The notes beneath the pieces are model-generated. The model was given only the letters and a program-made list of their open reading frames with translations. It did no database searches and was not told the DNA's origin. Made by a program: the position numbers and the translations under genes. Of a DNA stretch of 64,000 nt, positions 26,822-36,202 are shown piece by piece. Origin of the DNA: CALKXV01 sp965228905 (GTDB lineage: Bacteria > Pseudomonadota > Alphaproteobacteria > Rhodobacterales > Rhodobacteraceae); NCBI GenBank assembly GCA_965228905.1, contig CBDDII010000002.1, forward strand, positions 992,001 through 1,056,000, written 5' to 3'. Numbering within the stretch: the stretch's first letter is position 1; each line of letters starts with the position of its first letter.

Positions 26822-27664
26822 TCAGTTGCCGGGGCAGAAATCGTCGCGCTCGACAGAAAGGGTCGCTTCCGTCGAGAACCCGTAAGGCTCGATGATCGCT
26901 GCAAATTCGCCGCTTTCTTTCAGCTCGACAAGTGCTGCGTCATAGGCATCGCGGAAGGCGGTATCATCCGGATTGAAGGCGGCACCCGCGCAGCCCATTG
27001 GAACACCTTGGACCGGCATGACGATCTCAAGCTCGGGGTCGTTCATTTTTTCCAGCAAGTCCTTGGTTCCGAGCCCGGACAGCGCGAAGACATCGACCCG
27101 GCCCTGTTGTAGCATCTTCATGCCGCTTTGCGGATCGGTAAAGTGCATGATCTGACTGGTCTGAACGCCGCGCTCGGTCGCGTACAGCTCTTCGGCGCAA
27201 CCGGCGCAGGTCGTCATGCGGACTTCGGGATTTGCTGCAATGTCTTCGTAGGTCATGATCCCAAGCGGGTTGCCCACTTTCACGGCAAATGCCTCGGCTC
27301 CGCAGAGGTCGGGTTGGGAATAGATGATCGACACGCAGCGGTCAGGTTTGATGTAGAGCCCGGACGTGGCCATGTCGACGCGACGTGCCAGCAACGCCGG
27401 GATCATCGAACCATAGGGGACGACCTGGGCGCGCAGTTCCGGCACCCCCAGTTTGGCCATCACTGCGCGGGCGACATCGGGTGCTGCACCTGTGACATAA
27501 CCATCGGGCTTGATGTCGGAGTAGGGAGGCTCGTTGGCCACTGCGACGGTCGCGTAGCCCTGTTCGCGCAGATCATCAAGAACGTCGGCCGCAGCCGTCG
27601 TCGGAAGCCCGGTCAGGGCCAGAAGCGCTGTCGCGGCGAGAGAGTGTATTTTCGTGATTGGCAT
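26822..27664 (-). CDS. ehuB: ABC transporter substrate-binding protein, EhuB-like (ectoine type)
   Basis: A 280-residue family 3 periplasmic binding protein. The signal peptide ends near TAAA-DVLD. The mature start LDDLREQGYATVAVANEPPYSD, then GAAPDVARAVMAKLGV and SGLYIKPDRCVSIIYSQPD, follow the EhuB pattern of ectoine-binding proteins closely. Three extra cysteines (CAGCAEE) and a C-terminal CPGN may form disulfides. It is the first Ehu gene transcribed after the ATPase. Whether it binds ectoine, hydroxyectoine or another cationic amino acid must be measured; the window already holds a TRAP-type ectoine transporter. Confidence 0.8.
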   Translation of the reverse strand: MPITKIHSLAATALLALTGLPTTAAADVLDDLREQGYATVAVANEPPYSDIKPDGYVTGAAPDVARAVMAKLGVPELRAQVVPYGSMIPALLARRVDMATSGLYIKPDRCVSIIYSQPDLCGAEAFAVKVGNPLGIMTYEDIAANPEVRMTTCAGCAEELYATERGVQTSQIMHFTDPQSGMKMLQQGRVDVFALSGLGTKDLLEKMNDPELEIVMPVQGVPMGCAGAAFNPDDTAFRDAYDAALVELKESGEFAAIIEPYGFSTEATLSVERDDFCPGN

Positions 27665-27727
27665 GTGAGATATCCCTGTTCGTTGTCGTGAGAGGTGAGT
27701 GCCGCTGTTGCGGTCTTTGTTCGTGGC

Positions 27728-28549
27728 CTAGGCCACAGAGATGAATTTGCTGAGGAAGGCACGCGTGCGCTCTTCGCGCGGGTTCGAAAAGATCTCGGCA
27801 GGCGGGCCGGACTCGGCGATTTGCCCGGCATCGAAAAACAGCACCCGGTCCGCGAAGTCGCGGGCGAAGTTCATTTCATGTGTGACCATGAGCATGGTCA
27901 TGTCCGAGGTTTCGGCAATACGGTGAAGGACCGCCAGAACCTCGTCGACCAGTTCGGGGTCAAGCGCCGAAGTGACTTCGTCGAACAGCATGATTTTCGG
28001 GTCCATCGCCAGCGAACGGGCGATGGCGACGCGCTGTTGTTGTCCGCCGGAAAGCTGGTGCGGAAAGTGCTCATGCTTGTCCGAAAGCCCGACCAGGCCC
28101 AACAGTTCGACCGCCTTGTCCCGCGCTTCGGCCTTGGGTGTTCCCCGCGCTAGGACCTGCGGTTGGATGATGTTGGCCATGACCGACAGGTGCGGGAACA
28201 GGTTGAAGTGCTGGAAGACCATTCCGATGTTCTTGCGCATCCGGTGCAGGTGAGCCTCACCGGCGGGCATCAAACGGTCGCCGCTTGTTTCGTGCCAAAG
28301 ATGTGCGCCGTCTACCAGGACTTCGCCGCCGGTGATGTTTTCCAGTGTCATGAGGATGCGCAGGATCGTCGTTTTCCCCGACCCGGAAGGCCCGATCAGA
28401 GCCAGCTTTTCGCCGGGTGCAACCTCAAGGTCCAATCCTTTCAGAACCTGGAGCGAGCCAAAACTTTTGTCGACTTTGCGAAACTCGATGATGTTCTCGG
28501 CTTTGGCGGGGCTGGCAGGCGGCGTGGGGTCTGTCGAGATCGCTGTCAT
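27728..28549 (-). CDS. ehuA: Polar amino acid ABC transporter ATP-binding protein, EhuA-like
   Basis: A 273-residue ATPase with Walker A GPSGSGKTT, signature LSGGQQQRVAIARSLAMDP, Walker B IMLFDEVTSALDPELV and H-loop VTHEMNFARD, the HisP/GlnQ pattern. I place the start at the ATG at 28549; upstream in-frame residues do not resemble the family. The insert ETSGDRLMPAGEAHLHRMRKN is typical of EhuA. It opens the ehuABCD-M20 operon and is divergent from the Lrp/AsnC gene, with a 210-bp shared regulatory region. Confidence 0.82.
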   Translation of the reverse strand: MTAISTDPTPPASPAKAENIIEFRKVDKSFGSLQVLKGLDLEVAPGEKLALIGPSGSGKTTILRILMTLENITGGEVLVDGAHLWHETSGDRLMPAGEAHLHRMRKNIGMVFQHFNLFPHLSVMANIIQPQVLARGTPKAEARDKAVELLGLVGLSDKHEHFPHQLSGGQQQRVAIARSLAMDPKIMLFDEVTSALDPELVDEVLAVLHRIAETSDMTMLMVTHEMNFARDFADRVLFFDAGQIAESGPPAEIFSNPREERTRAFLSKFISVA

Positions 28550-28758
28550 GTCGGCTGCTCTGAAGCTCCTGTCGCTGTGGTTCGCAACTGCCTTGGCTGG
28601 CCCAAACAGACCGATGTTGATCGTGTGAGGCCGGGTCGGCGGATTGCGTTGTCGTCTGGAAGTAGGATACGCAGGTATTTGTGCTATGAAACTTTCAACT
28701 TGACCGCATTTGTGAAAAATAATTTCATGATACCGCATTTTTTTGACTGAAAGGCGTC

Positions 28759-29226
28759 TTGGTGGAGCTGACGGAAGCAGATAGAATCATTCTCGCATTG
28801 CTGCAGCGCAGCGCTCGGGAAAGGCTTGAAAACATTGCCTTCGAGGCCGAGATTTCGGTGGCTACGGTGCAGCGCCGCATTCGCGCTCTGAAGGCCGAGG
28901 GTTACATAGAAAACGATGTGGCGCTGCTGTCACCCGCAGCGCTCGGCTTCAAGATGACCTTCGTGATTCTGGTCGAACTGGAGCGCGAAAGGATCGACCA
29001 GTTGGACGCTTTCCGACGGAAGGTCAGAAGCGAACCGCAGGTTCAGCAGTGCTACTACATTACGGGTGATGCCGATTTTGCCCTGATCGCCCTGGCCCGC
29101 GATATGGATGACTACCAGGAACTCACCCACAGGTTGTTCTTTGACGACAGCAATGTGAAGCGGTTCAGAACCTCGGTGGTCATGGATCGTTCGAAGGTGA
29201 GCCTTGAGGTGCCGACGGGAGACTAG
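28759..29226 (+). CDS. Lrp/AsnC-family transcriptional regulator
   Basis: About 155 residues: an N-terminal helix-turn-helix (NIAFEAEISVATVQRRIRALKAEGYI) followed by an RAM ligand-sensing domain. The start is TTG at 28759 or GTG at 28762; an AAGG ribosome site at 28751 favours the latter. It is divergent from the ehu-like operon, whose AT-rich promoter region contains ATGAAA...TTTCAT half-sites (28685-28727) that could bind it. A second AsnC-type gene lies in the ectoine locus at 44792, so the two modules each have their own regulator. Confidence 0.87.
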   Translation: MVELTEADRIILALLQRSARERLENIAFEAEISVATVQRRIRALKAEGYIENDVALLSPAALGFKMTFVILVELERERIDQLDAFRRKVRSEPQVQQCYYITGDADFALIALARDMDDYQELTHRLFFDDSNVKRFRTSVVMDRSKVSLEVPTGD

Positions 29227-29248
29227 GCGTGCAACTGTCTCTGCCTAG
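29223..29248. terminator. Weak inverted repeat between convergent genes
   Basis: CTAGGC and GCCTAG, 6 bp each with a 14-base loop, span the 18-bp junction of the AsnC gene and the molybdoenzyme gene. It is short and has no T-run, so only a possible bidirectional terminator. Confidence 0.3.
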
Positions 29249-31554
29249 CGCGTGACCAGCTTGGGCGGGCGATAGGCGTCCGGGTTCGGCGCGCCCGGGC
29301 CGGCGGCTTGTATCTGAACAAGGCACGACAAGGCCGAGGGGCCTTGCGCGATGTTTGAAGTCGGTCGGTCGGCTGTCAGTACGTTGGGATTGCCATTCCG
29401 ACACAAGCCAGGTTCCTCGGGGCAGGGGTCAAGCCAGGCCCCGGTTTCCATGGCGACAACGCCGCGCCGAATGCCGGAGTCTATTCGAAGGCCACCAAGA
29501 CAGGCGCCCCGGTCGCTGAATACGCGCACGACATCTCCTGCAGAAAGCCCGCGCGCTGCTGCATCGTCGGGATTCATCACCACCGGTGTTCTGCCCGCGA
29601 TCTTGCCAGCGCGGCTATAGGCGCTTTGGTCGAGTTGGCTGTGCAGACGGCGGGCGGGTTGGTGCGTGACAAGGTGCACCGGATAGCTTGATCCCGCACT
29701 GCCTAGCCATTCGACTGGCGGTTTCCAGACCGGGTGACCGGGTTGGCCCGGTAAGCCCCAGTCGCAGATCGTCTGGCTGAAGATCTCGATCTTTCCGGAT
29801 GGTGTGGAAAGGGCGTTCTTTCGTGGGTCTTCCCTGAAGGCGGTCAGGTGCGTTGTCGGCGCCTCTGGTGGCGGGAAGGCGTGAAAACCGTTCGCGCGGA
29901 AGCGGTCAAAGTCGGGCATTTCACACCCAAGCTTTGCCATGCGCTGCTGTGTGTCGTGGTAGATCGAACGCAACCATTCTTCTTGCGTGCGTCCCTCCGT
30001 GAAGTCGTCATGAAGCGTTTCGTTTCCGTCCGGTCGGCTCAGGCGTTTGGCGAGACCAGCAAAGATGTCATGGTCGTTTCGCGCCTCTCCGAAAGGGGCT
30101 TGGATCGGCTCGGTAGCAAAAAGGTGCGTGTCTCGCGGTGATCCGGACAGATCCGCACGCTCTGACGAAAGCGTCGCGGGCAAGACAATGTCGGCGTGCC
30201 GCGCCAGGGGTGTCCAGTGCGGTTCGTGGACGACGACCGTTTCGGGCTTTCGCCAAAGGTGCCGCAAACGGTTGAGATCCTGGTGATGATGGAATGGATT
30301 TCCGCCCGCCCAATAGATCATGCGAATGTCGGGGTATCTTGCCTCCCGCCCGTTGTAAGTGTAGGCGCCACCGGGGTTTTCCAGCATGTCGGCAATCCGG
30401 GCAACGGGGATGGCGTGGGCATTCCCGCGTTTCGCGGAGGGCAAACTGCCGAAGGACAGCGGGCGGCGCAGGGAACCGACGCTGTTTATTGCCCCGAGGC
30501 CAAGTGCAAAGCCTTCGCCCTTTCGTCCGATGCCACCAAGCATCGCGGCCAGAACGACAGCCATCCAGTAGATATGTTCGCCATTCTCTTGCCGGGTGAG
30601 AGACCAACTGACCGAGACAAGTGACGGGCCTTTCGCAAGATCGCGCGCCAATTGCCGGATCGTATCCGCTTCAAGCCCGGTAATGCCGGCGGCCCATTCC
30701 GCGTCCTTGACGGTGCCGTCGCCTTGGCTTTCCAGATAGGGTTGGAACTTGTCGAAGCCGGTGCAGTGGCTATCCAGAAATGCCGTGTCGTGCAATTTCT
30801 CGGCCACCAGCGTATGGGCCAACCCCAGCATCAAGGCGAGGTCGGTGCCCGGTCGGATCGCCAGCCATTCGCAATTCGAAAGGGCTTCGGCGTCGCGGAT
30901 GGGGTTGACGTTGACGATCCGCACACCTGCCTGGCGTGCAGTGGCAATGTCATCTTTCTGACTATGGCGCGCGACGCCGCCGCTGTTGACCTGGCTGTTT
31001 CGCAGCGAAACGCCGCCCAGGGCAAGGACCGTCGCACGGGCCTCGGTGATCGCGGCCCATGACGTATGATCCGCCAGCAGCTTTGGCATCGGGGCCATAA
31101 CGTGCGGCAGGATGACTTCCCCTGCGGCATAGCTGTAGGAATCCACGGACCGGGTGCAGTTCCCGAACAATGAAAAGAAGCGCCGCAACTGGCTTTGCGC
31201 GTGGTGGAACCGTCCGGCGCTGGCCCATCCGTAGGAGCCTGTATAAATCGCCGGGGCGCCTTCGGCGTTTCGAACGCGATCCAATTCGGAGGCGGTACGA
31301 TCAAGCGCCTCTTTCCACGTGACCTCGACAAAACTGTCGTCTCCGCGAGCGGCTCCACCGTCGCCTTCAAGCCAGCCACGGCGAATGGCGGGGCGGGCGA
31401 TGCGGCAGGTGTCGTTCAGCGTGTCGCCCATGGCGGCACCAATGCCAGAGGGGGCCGGATCGTCGGAAAAGGGGCGAAAAACCGGTGGATCGGCGTTGCG
31501 GTCAACCTCGTAGACGCCCCAATGCGTGACAACATAGGTCGGACGGCTGTCCAT
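29245..31554 (-). CDS. Molybdopterin-dependent oxidoreductase, BisC/TorZ/DMSO-reductase type
   Basis: A 769-residue cytoplasmic enzyme of the DMSO reductase family with no twin-arginine signal and no N-terminal Fe-S cysteine motif. The molybdenum ligand is the serine in TGSYGWASAGRFHHAQSQLRRF near residue 106-126, as in biotin sulfoxide reductase, DMSO reductase and TMAO reductase. Motifs for the two bis-MGD cofactors include NPIRDAEALSNCEW, WAGGNPFHHHQDLNRL and HPVWKPPVEW. These enzymes reduce S- or N-oxides. Its end is 2 bp before the PLP-enzyme gene start region and it converges with the AsnC gene. Why an oxide reductase sits here is unexplained. Confidence 0.88.
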   Translation of the reverse strand: MDSRPTYVVTHWGVYEVDRNADPPVFRPFSDDPAPSGIGAAMGDTLNDTCRIARPAIRRGWLEGDGGAARGDDSFVEVTWKEALDRTASELDRVRNAEGAPAIYTGSYGWASAGRFHHAQSQLRRFFSLFGNCTRSVDSYSYAAGEVILPHVMAPMPKLLADHTSWAAITEARATVLALGGVSLRNSQVNSGGVARHSQKDDIATARQAGVRIVNVNPIRDAEALSNCEWLAIRPGTDLALMLGLAHTLVAEKLHDTAFLDSHCTGFDKFQPYLESQGDGTVKDAEWAAGITGLEADTIRQLARDLAKGPSLVSVSWSLTRQENGEHIYWMAVVLAAMLGGIGRKGEGFALGLGAINSVGSLRRPLSFGSLPSAKRGNAHAIPVARIADMLENPGGAYTYNGREARYPDIRMIYWAGGNPFHHHQDLNRLRHLWRKPETVVVHEPHWTPLARHADIVLPATLSSERADLSGSPRDTHLFATEPIQAPFGEARNDHDIFAGLAKRLSRPDGNETLHDDFTEGRTQEEWLRSIYHDTQQRMAKLGCEMPDFDRFRANGFHAFPPPEAPTTHLTAFREDPRKNALSTPSGKIEIFSQTICDWGLPGQPGHPVWKPPVEWLGSAGSSYPVHLVTHQPARRLHSQLDQSAYSRAGKIAGRTPVVMNPDDAAARGLSAGDVVRVFSDRGACLGGLRIDSGIRRGVVAMETGAWLDPCPEEPGLCRNGNPNVLTADRPTSNIAQGPSALSCLVQIQAAGPGAPNPDAYRPPKLVTR

Positions 31555-31556
31555 CG

Positions 31557-32609
31557 TCAGCCCTCGGGACCTTCCGATACGATGATCATGGCCCGTGCCT
31601 TGGCTGGCAGAGCCAGATTTTGGAGCGCGGCAAATCCCGCCGCCCCGCTGGGGGTCGTTTGAATCCCTGCCGCTGCGAGGGACTCTACCGCCCGTTCCGC
31701 TGCATCGTCTTTAATGGTCATGAAGGCATCGGCGTCCTGGCGCAGACTTTCAAAGGCAATGAGAGAGGCGTCCTTGCAATCCAGCCGCCCCATGTTGGAA
31801 AGCGGCCCCTCGGCGCGGACAAGGCGCCCGGCTTCGACGCTTTTCAGCAAACAGGGGGCGGCCTCTGGCTCGACGATCAGGATTTCGGGCTGAGATTTCC
31901 AATGGTTTCGGATATGGGCCGCAGTGGCCGCCGCCAAACCGCCGACACCTGCTTGCAAGACGACATGCGTGGGCCATTGCCCCGCTTGCTCGAAATCCTG
32001 GCGGCACTCTTCGGCAAGGACCATGTAACCTTCCATCACCAACGCCGGTTCGGCGGTGTAGCCCGGCCAGGAGCCGTCCGCGAGGTGGATCCAGCCTTTC
32101 GTCTCGGCCAGCCGAACGGCCGCGACAACGCTGTCTTCATACGACCCGTCGACGCGGATGACTTCGGCCCCGGTTTTTTCGATGCGACGCGCGAAACCTG
32201 CCGGAACACTTGCTGACAAAAGCACCTTTGCTTGCGCCGAGAATATCCTTGCGCCTGCGGCGACCGAGAGGCCGTGGTTTCCCGCGCTGGCCGTGACAAA
32301 GGTCATGGATTTCGCGGTTTCCTGTGCTTCTGGTGACATGGGGTCTGTGCAGCCGGCCCGATCGAGGATCATCTGCACGACGGCAAATGCTCCGCCAAGC
32401 GCCTTGAAACTTCCGAGGTTCATCCGCGCCGTTTCGTTTTTCAGCCACAGCCGGTTGATGCCGACAGACTTTGCCAAAGCTGGTTCGTCTGTGAGCGGTG
32501 TGGTTTCGTAGGCAGGGCAACGGGCCAGTAATGCGGCCGGTCTTGCCGACGAGTTGCGGAATATGGTGGGTTGCCGGGGGACGGCGGTAGAATGCGGTGT
32601 GATTAACAT
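31557..32609 (-). CDS. PLP-dependent threonine dehydratase/diaminopropionate ammonia-lyase family protein
   Basis: About 350 residues of fold-type II PLP enzyme. The lysine motif is NLGSFKALGGAFAV near residue 70, the phosphate-binding loop region ends in VLQAGVGGLAAATAAHIRNHW, and a substrate-binding TASAGNHG is present. It most resembles 2,3-diaminopropionate ammonia-lyase; the ectoine locus has another family member, EutB, at 40585. The start is ATG at 32609 or GTG at 32624; neither has a clear ribosome site. It lies 2 bp upstream of the molybdoenzyme gene in one transcription unit and is divergent from the M24 gene. Confidence 0.82.
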   Translation of the reverse strand: MLITPHSTAVPRQPTIFRNSSARPAALLARCPAYETTPLTDEPALAKSVGINRLWLKNETARMNLGSFKALGGAFAVVQMILDRAGCTDPMSPEAQETAKSMTFVTASAGNHGLSVAAGARIFSAQAKVLLSASVPAGFARRIEKTGAEVIRVDGSYEDSVVAAVRLAETKGWIHLADGSWPGYTAEPALVMEGYMVLAEECRQDFEQAGQWPTHVVLQAGVGGLAAATAAHIRNHWKSQPEILIVEPEAAPCLLKSVEAGRLVRAEGPLSNMGRLDCKDASLIAFESLRQDADAFMTIKDDAAERAVESLAAAGIQTTPSGAAGFAALQNLALPAKARAMIIVSEGPEG

Positions 32610-32754
32610 ATGGGCATTGTGCACTCAATCGAGACTTTGGGGGTGCACCAAGGATGGAAATTTGTGAATCTTCACCTCATGAATTGTGGATTTGATGATC
32701 GAATGCCCTCACGCAATAATGCGATCCTTTGGGACGTTCGCGCCGATTTCCTTT

Positions 32755-32759
32755 GGAGG
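32755..32759 (+). promoter_or_regulatory. Ribosome site that decides a TTG start
   Basis: GGAGG at 5 bp before the TTG at 32765 sets this rare start codon; other in-frame starts lie upstream with no ribosome site. Confidence 0.75.
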
Positions 32760-32764
32760 CATAT

Positions 32765-33934
32765 TTGAGTTTCACACCGCCATTCCCCCGCGAGGAATTC
32801 GTCCAGCGTTGTGCGCGTGCGCAAAAGGCGATGTCAGCCCACGGGATTGACGCACTGTTTCTGACATCAGAACCCGACGTACGTTATTTTTCCGGATTTC
32901 TGACGCGGTTTTGGGAAAGCCCGACGCGACCCTGGTACCTGATCTTGCCAGCGCGTGGAGACCCTGTCGCCGTGATCCCCGAAATCGGAGCCGCGCTGAT
33001 GCGGGCGACCTGGGTGCAAGATATCCGGACCTGGGACTCGCCCGACTACGAAGATGACGGGATCACGCTATTGGCCGAGGCGTTGGCGGAGTATCTGCCG
33101 AAAGGGGGGCGACTTGGCCTGCCCATGGGGCGCGAAACGTCTTTGAGGATGCCATTGGGCGATTGGATGAGGTTGACCGAGTCGTTGCACGTTCATGAGG
33201 CGGTCGATGCGTCATCCCTGTTGCGATCCGTGCAAGAGGTCAAGTCCGAGGCGGAAATCGTTTTGATCCGAAAGGCGTGCGCGATTGGTGGCCGTGCTTT
33301 TGCACGGGTGCCCGACATCGTTCGACCCGGTGTCACACTTTCGCGGGTATTTCGCGATTTCCAGGCGCTGTTGCTGGAAGAGGGGGCGGACTGGGTTTCC
33401 TATCTGGCCGGCGGCGCGGCGCCGGGCGGTTATGGCGACGTCATCTCACCTGCTGCCGACAGGCTTCTGACAAATGGGGATCTGTTGATGCTCGATACCG
33501 GTGCGGTGATTCAGGGCTATTTCTGCGACTTCGACCGCAACTGGTCGATTGGCCCCGCGACCCCGGAGGTTGCCGAGGCGCATCGGATCCTGTTCGACGT
33601 CACCGAGGCTGCTTTTGAAGCCGCGCGTCCCGGAGCCACGGCGTCTGACCTGCACGCGGCGATGTCTCCCATACTGGATGCGCACAGCCACGCCCCGGTG
33701 GGCGGGCGTCTGGGCCACGGTTTGGGAATGCGCCTGACGGAAACGCCTTCGCTGATCCCGGAAGATGGGACCCCGTTAGTGGCGGGAATGGTGTTGACGC
33801 TGGAACCTGCGATAACCCTTGGTCCGGTGCGTATGATGGTTCACGAAGAAAACATCCTGATCCGCGAGGATGGGGCCGAGTGGCTTTCGCCGCGCGTTTC
33901 TCGCGAATTGCAAGAACTTGCGTGGCCGACATGA
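32765..33934 (+). CDS. M24-family metallopeptidase (Xaa-Pro aminopeptidase-like)
   Basis: A 389-residue pita-bread enzyme. All five expected metal ligands are visible: LMLDTGAV (Asp), YFCDFDR (Asp), GRLGHGLG (His), LTLEPAI (Glu) and MVHEENI (Glu). It is thus a normal dinuclear M24 enzyme, unlike the ectoine hydrolase paralogue at 42594, which lacks them. The N-terminal non-catalytic domain (residues 1-170) is the creatinase/prolidase type. The start is TTG at 32765. It overlaps the racemase-family gene by four bases. Amidine- or proline-containing substrates are possible; ring opening of an ectoine relative is an inference from context. Confidence 0.87.
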   Translation: MSFTPPFPREEFVQRCARAQKAMSAHGIDALFLTSEPDVRYFSGFLTRFWESPTRPWYLILPARGDPVAVIPEIGAALMRATWVQDIRTWDSPDYEDDGITLLAEALAEYLPKGGRLGLPMGRETSLRMPLGDWMRLTESLHVHEAVDASSLLRSVQEVKSEAEIVLIRKACAIGGRAFARVPDIVRPGVTLSRVFRDFQALLLEEGADWVSYLAGGAAPGGYGDVISPAADRLLTNGDLLMLDTGAVIQGYFCDFDRNWSIGPATPEVAEAHRILFDVTEAAFEAARPGATASDLHAAMSPILDAHSHAPVGGRLGHGLGMRLTETPSLIPEDGTPLVAGMVLTLEPAITLGPVRMMVHEENILIREDGAEWLSPRVSRELQELAWPT

Positions 33935-34692
33935 GTGCGCTTGAATTCACGCTGGGACCGCCACTTGGTCATCGTGCCAACCTCGGGCTGATCGTCCTGC
34001 GGACCGACGAAACCCTTGAAGCCGAAGCGCGCCGCGTGTTGGTCGGAGAGGGCGTAGCGCATTACGTCAGCCGGGTGCCTTGCCGCAGCGAGGTGACGAT
34101 GGAGGGGCTTGCGGAAATGGAGGCGGAACTGCCCCGTGCCGCGGCGCTTTTGCCTGACGAACATCCCTTTGACGTCATCGCCTATGCCTGCACGTCGGGT
34201 GCGACGAGTATTGGTGCGCAGAAAGTGGATGCCGCACTCCGCAGGGGAGCGAACACGGCCCATACGACCAATCCGTTGAGCGCGGTGATTGCCGCAACTC
34301 GGGCGCTTGGGGTGTCGCGGATTGGGTTCGTCACGCCGTATATCGCCGAAGTTTCGCAGGCGATGCGCGAGAAACTGGAACAGGCGGGTCTGGAAATCGT
34401 TGCCTTCGGTTCGATGGAAGAGAAGAACGACATCCGCGTGGCCCGAATTGACGCTGCATCCATTTCCAATGGTATTCGTACGCTTGCTCGTCGGGAGGTC
34501 TGTGAGGCGGTTTTTCTGTCCTGCACGAACCTGCGCGCGCTCGACCTGATAGCGCCGCTGGAAGAAGAGCTTGGCATCCCGGTTCTGACCAGCAACCAGG
34601 TGCTGTTGTGGCATATGCTGCATCTTGCCGGTCAGTCGACGCATGGAAAACCGTTCGGCGCGCTGATGCGATCATCTCTCCGACAAAACTAG
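33931..34692 (+). CDS. Asp/Glu racemase/maleate isomerase family protein (EutA-like)
   Basis: A 253-residue protein of the Asp/Glu/hydantoin racemase superfamily. Both catalytic cysteines are visible: IAYACTSGATSIG near residue 88 and VFLSCTNLRAL near residue 195. Its paralogue EutA at 39814 has the same arrangement (AYSCTAAS and LFLSCTAL). Maleate isomerase and arylmalonate decarboxylase belong to the same family; the exact reaction is unknown. It is translationally coupled to the M24 gene (ATGA overlap), repeating the EutA-EutD association of the canonical ectoine locus. Confidence 0.82.
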   Translation: MSALEFTLGPPLGHRANLGLIVLRTDETLEAEARRVLVGEGVAHYVSRVPCRSEVTMEGLAEMEAELPRAAALLPDEHPFDVIAYACTSGATSIGAQKVDAALRRGANTAHTTNPLSAVIAATRALGVSRIGFVTPYIAEVSQAMREKLEQAGLEIVAFGSMEEKNDIRVARIDAASISNGIRTLARREVCEAVFLSCTNLRALDLIAPLEEELGIPVLTSNQVLLWHMLHLAGQSTHGKPFGALMRSSLRQN

Positions 34693-34807
34693 AAGCGTCT
34701 CGGTTCTGCGCTGAAGGAAAGGTTGACACATTGATGACGAATTCGCGGCTGATGCCAGGGCGTGCATTTCAGATTGTCGAAGGGCAGTCATATGCTAACA
34801 TTGACCC

Positions 34808-36199
34808 ATGACAAAGTGGATGCCTGACAGAAATTCGCTTGCGCGACCCGTCCATATCAGCTTGGCGAGTTCGATCTCGGCTGCCATTGACGACGGCAAG
34901 TTGAAGGCCGGGCACCGCCTTCCCACGCATCGCGATCTGGCCAACCAGATCGGCCTCAGCGTGAACACGGTCAGCAAGGCCTATGACATCCTCAAGCGTC
35001 AGAACAGGATTGACGGGCAGGTGGGGCGCGGCAGTTACGTGGTCGACCGCAGCAGGGCCGAGCGGCAACCTTACAAGCTTGAAGCCGAGCCCGAAAAATT
35101 CGATCTGTCGATCTCCCGACCCGTCTACAGTTCGATTCATGTCGAGCGGATGGAGCAAACTCTCGGCGACCTGCCTGCCGATCTTAATGCCCAGATGTAC
35201 CTGTCGTGCCGCCCCAATGTCGGGTTCGAGGCGCACCGGGTCGCGGGCACGCGCTGGTTGTCGCTTTGCGGGCTGGAAACCAGCGCGGATAACGTCATCA
35301 TGACCAATGGCGTTACCCATGGCATGTCTGCCGCCCTGTCGGCGGTGACCCGTCCCGGTGACATTGTCCTTTCCGATGACGTGACGCATCACCTGCTTGT
35401 TTCGACCTGTGCCTATTTCGGTCTGACCCATGTGGGGCTTGAGTGTGACGAGTTCGGAATCACGCCCGAGGCGCTTGAAAAGGCCTGCGTCGATATGGCC
35501 CCCAAGGTATTGTATTTGATACCATCTTTGGCCAATCCGCGCGTCTATATGATGCCCGAAGATCGGCGCAGACAGGTGGTCGAAGTGGCCCGGCGGCATG
35601 GGCTTTACATCATCGAAAACGATGCCTTCGGCCCCGTCGCGGAAAACCGGCCACGGCCGATCTCGGCGCTTGCGCCCGAGCAGTCGATCTATCTGACGAC
35701 CTTTACCAAGTGCACCGTGTCGGGCCTGCGCGCGGGCTACCTGGTTGCGCCCGGGAATCTGCTGCCAGCCCTGACCGGGCGCTTGATCGTGTTTGGCTGG
35801 ATGGCCACTCCGCTGATTTGCGAGATCGCCAGTCGTTGGGTCGAGGATGGAACCGCCGAGGAGTTGTCACTTTGGCAGCGGCAGAAGCTGAAAAGCAGAT
35901 ACGACATCGTCTGTGACGAACTTGCTGGCTTTGACTGGTGTGGTCACCCGGCCGCTTTGCATCTCTGGCTCAACCTGCCCGAGGGGTGGGACTCGGCGAG
36001 CTTTGTCGCTCACGCCCGACAGTTGAACATTGCCGTCTCGCCGGAAACACCTTTTCTTGCGCCGAGGTCACAGCCGCAGAACGCGGTAAGGCTTGCGATT
36101 GGCAGCATTCAGGACGTGAATCGGTTCCAGCAGGCCTTACGAATGTTGGCCGGTTTGCTCAAACAGAAGCAGGAGCCGCTCCCGCAGCTTATTTATTAA
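34808..36199 (+). CDS. enuR: EnuR, MocR/GntR-type ectoine-responsive regulator
   Basis: A 463-residue fusion of an N-terminal winged helix (residues 15-75, HRDLANQIGLSVNTVSKAYDIL) with a fold-type I aminotransferase domain. The PLP lysine is Lys301 in LTTFTKCTVSG. In Ruegeria pomeroyi EnuR is the PLP-dependent repressor of the ueh-eut genes, released by N-alpha-acetyl-diaminobutyrate, an intermediate of ectoine breakdown. Its place directly before uehA fits. The start ATG at 34808 is 116 bp after the previous gene. MocR family membership is certain; the name EnuR rests on synteny. Confidence 0.92.
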   Translation: MTKWMPDRNSLARPVHISLASSISAAIDDGKLKAGHRLPTHRDLANQIGLSVNTVSKAYDILKRQNRIDGQVGRGSYVVDRSRAERQPYKLEAEPEKFDLSISRPVYSSIHVERMEQTLGDLPADLNAQMYLSCRPNVGFEAHRVAGTRWLSLCGLETSADNVIMTNGVTHGMSAALSAVTRPGDIVLSDDVTHHLLVSTCAYFGLTHVGLECDEFGITPEALEKACVDMAPKVLYLIPSLANPRVYMMPEDRRRQVVEVARRHGLYIIENDAFGPVAENRPRPISALAPEQSIYLTTFTKCTVSGLRAGYLVAPGNLLPALTGRLIVFGWMATPLICEIASRWVEDGTAEELSLWQRQKLKSRYDIVCDELAGFDWCGHPAALHLWLNLPEGWDSASFVAHARQLNIAVSPETPFLAPRSQPQNAVRLAIGSIQDVNRFQQALRMLAGLLKQKQEPLPQLIY

Positions 36200-36202
36200 T
36201 CT

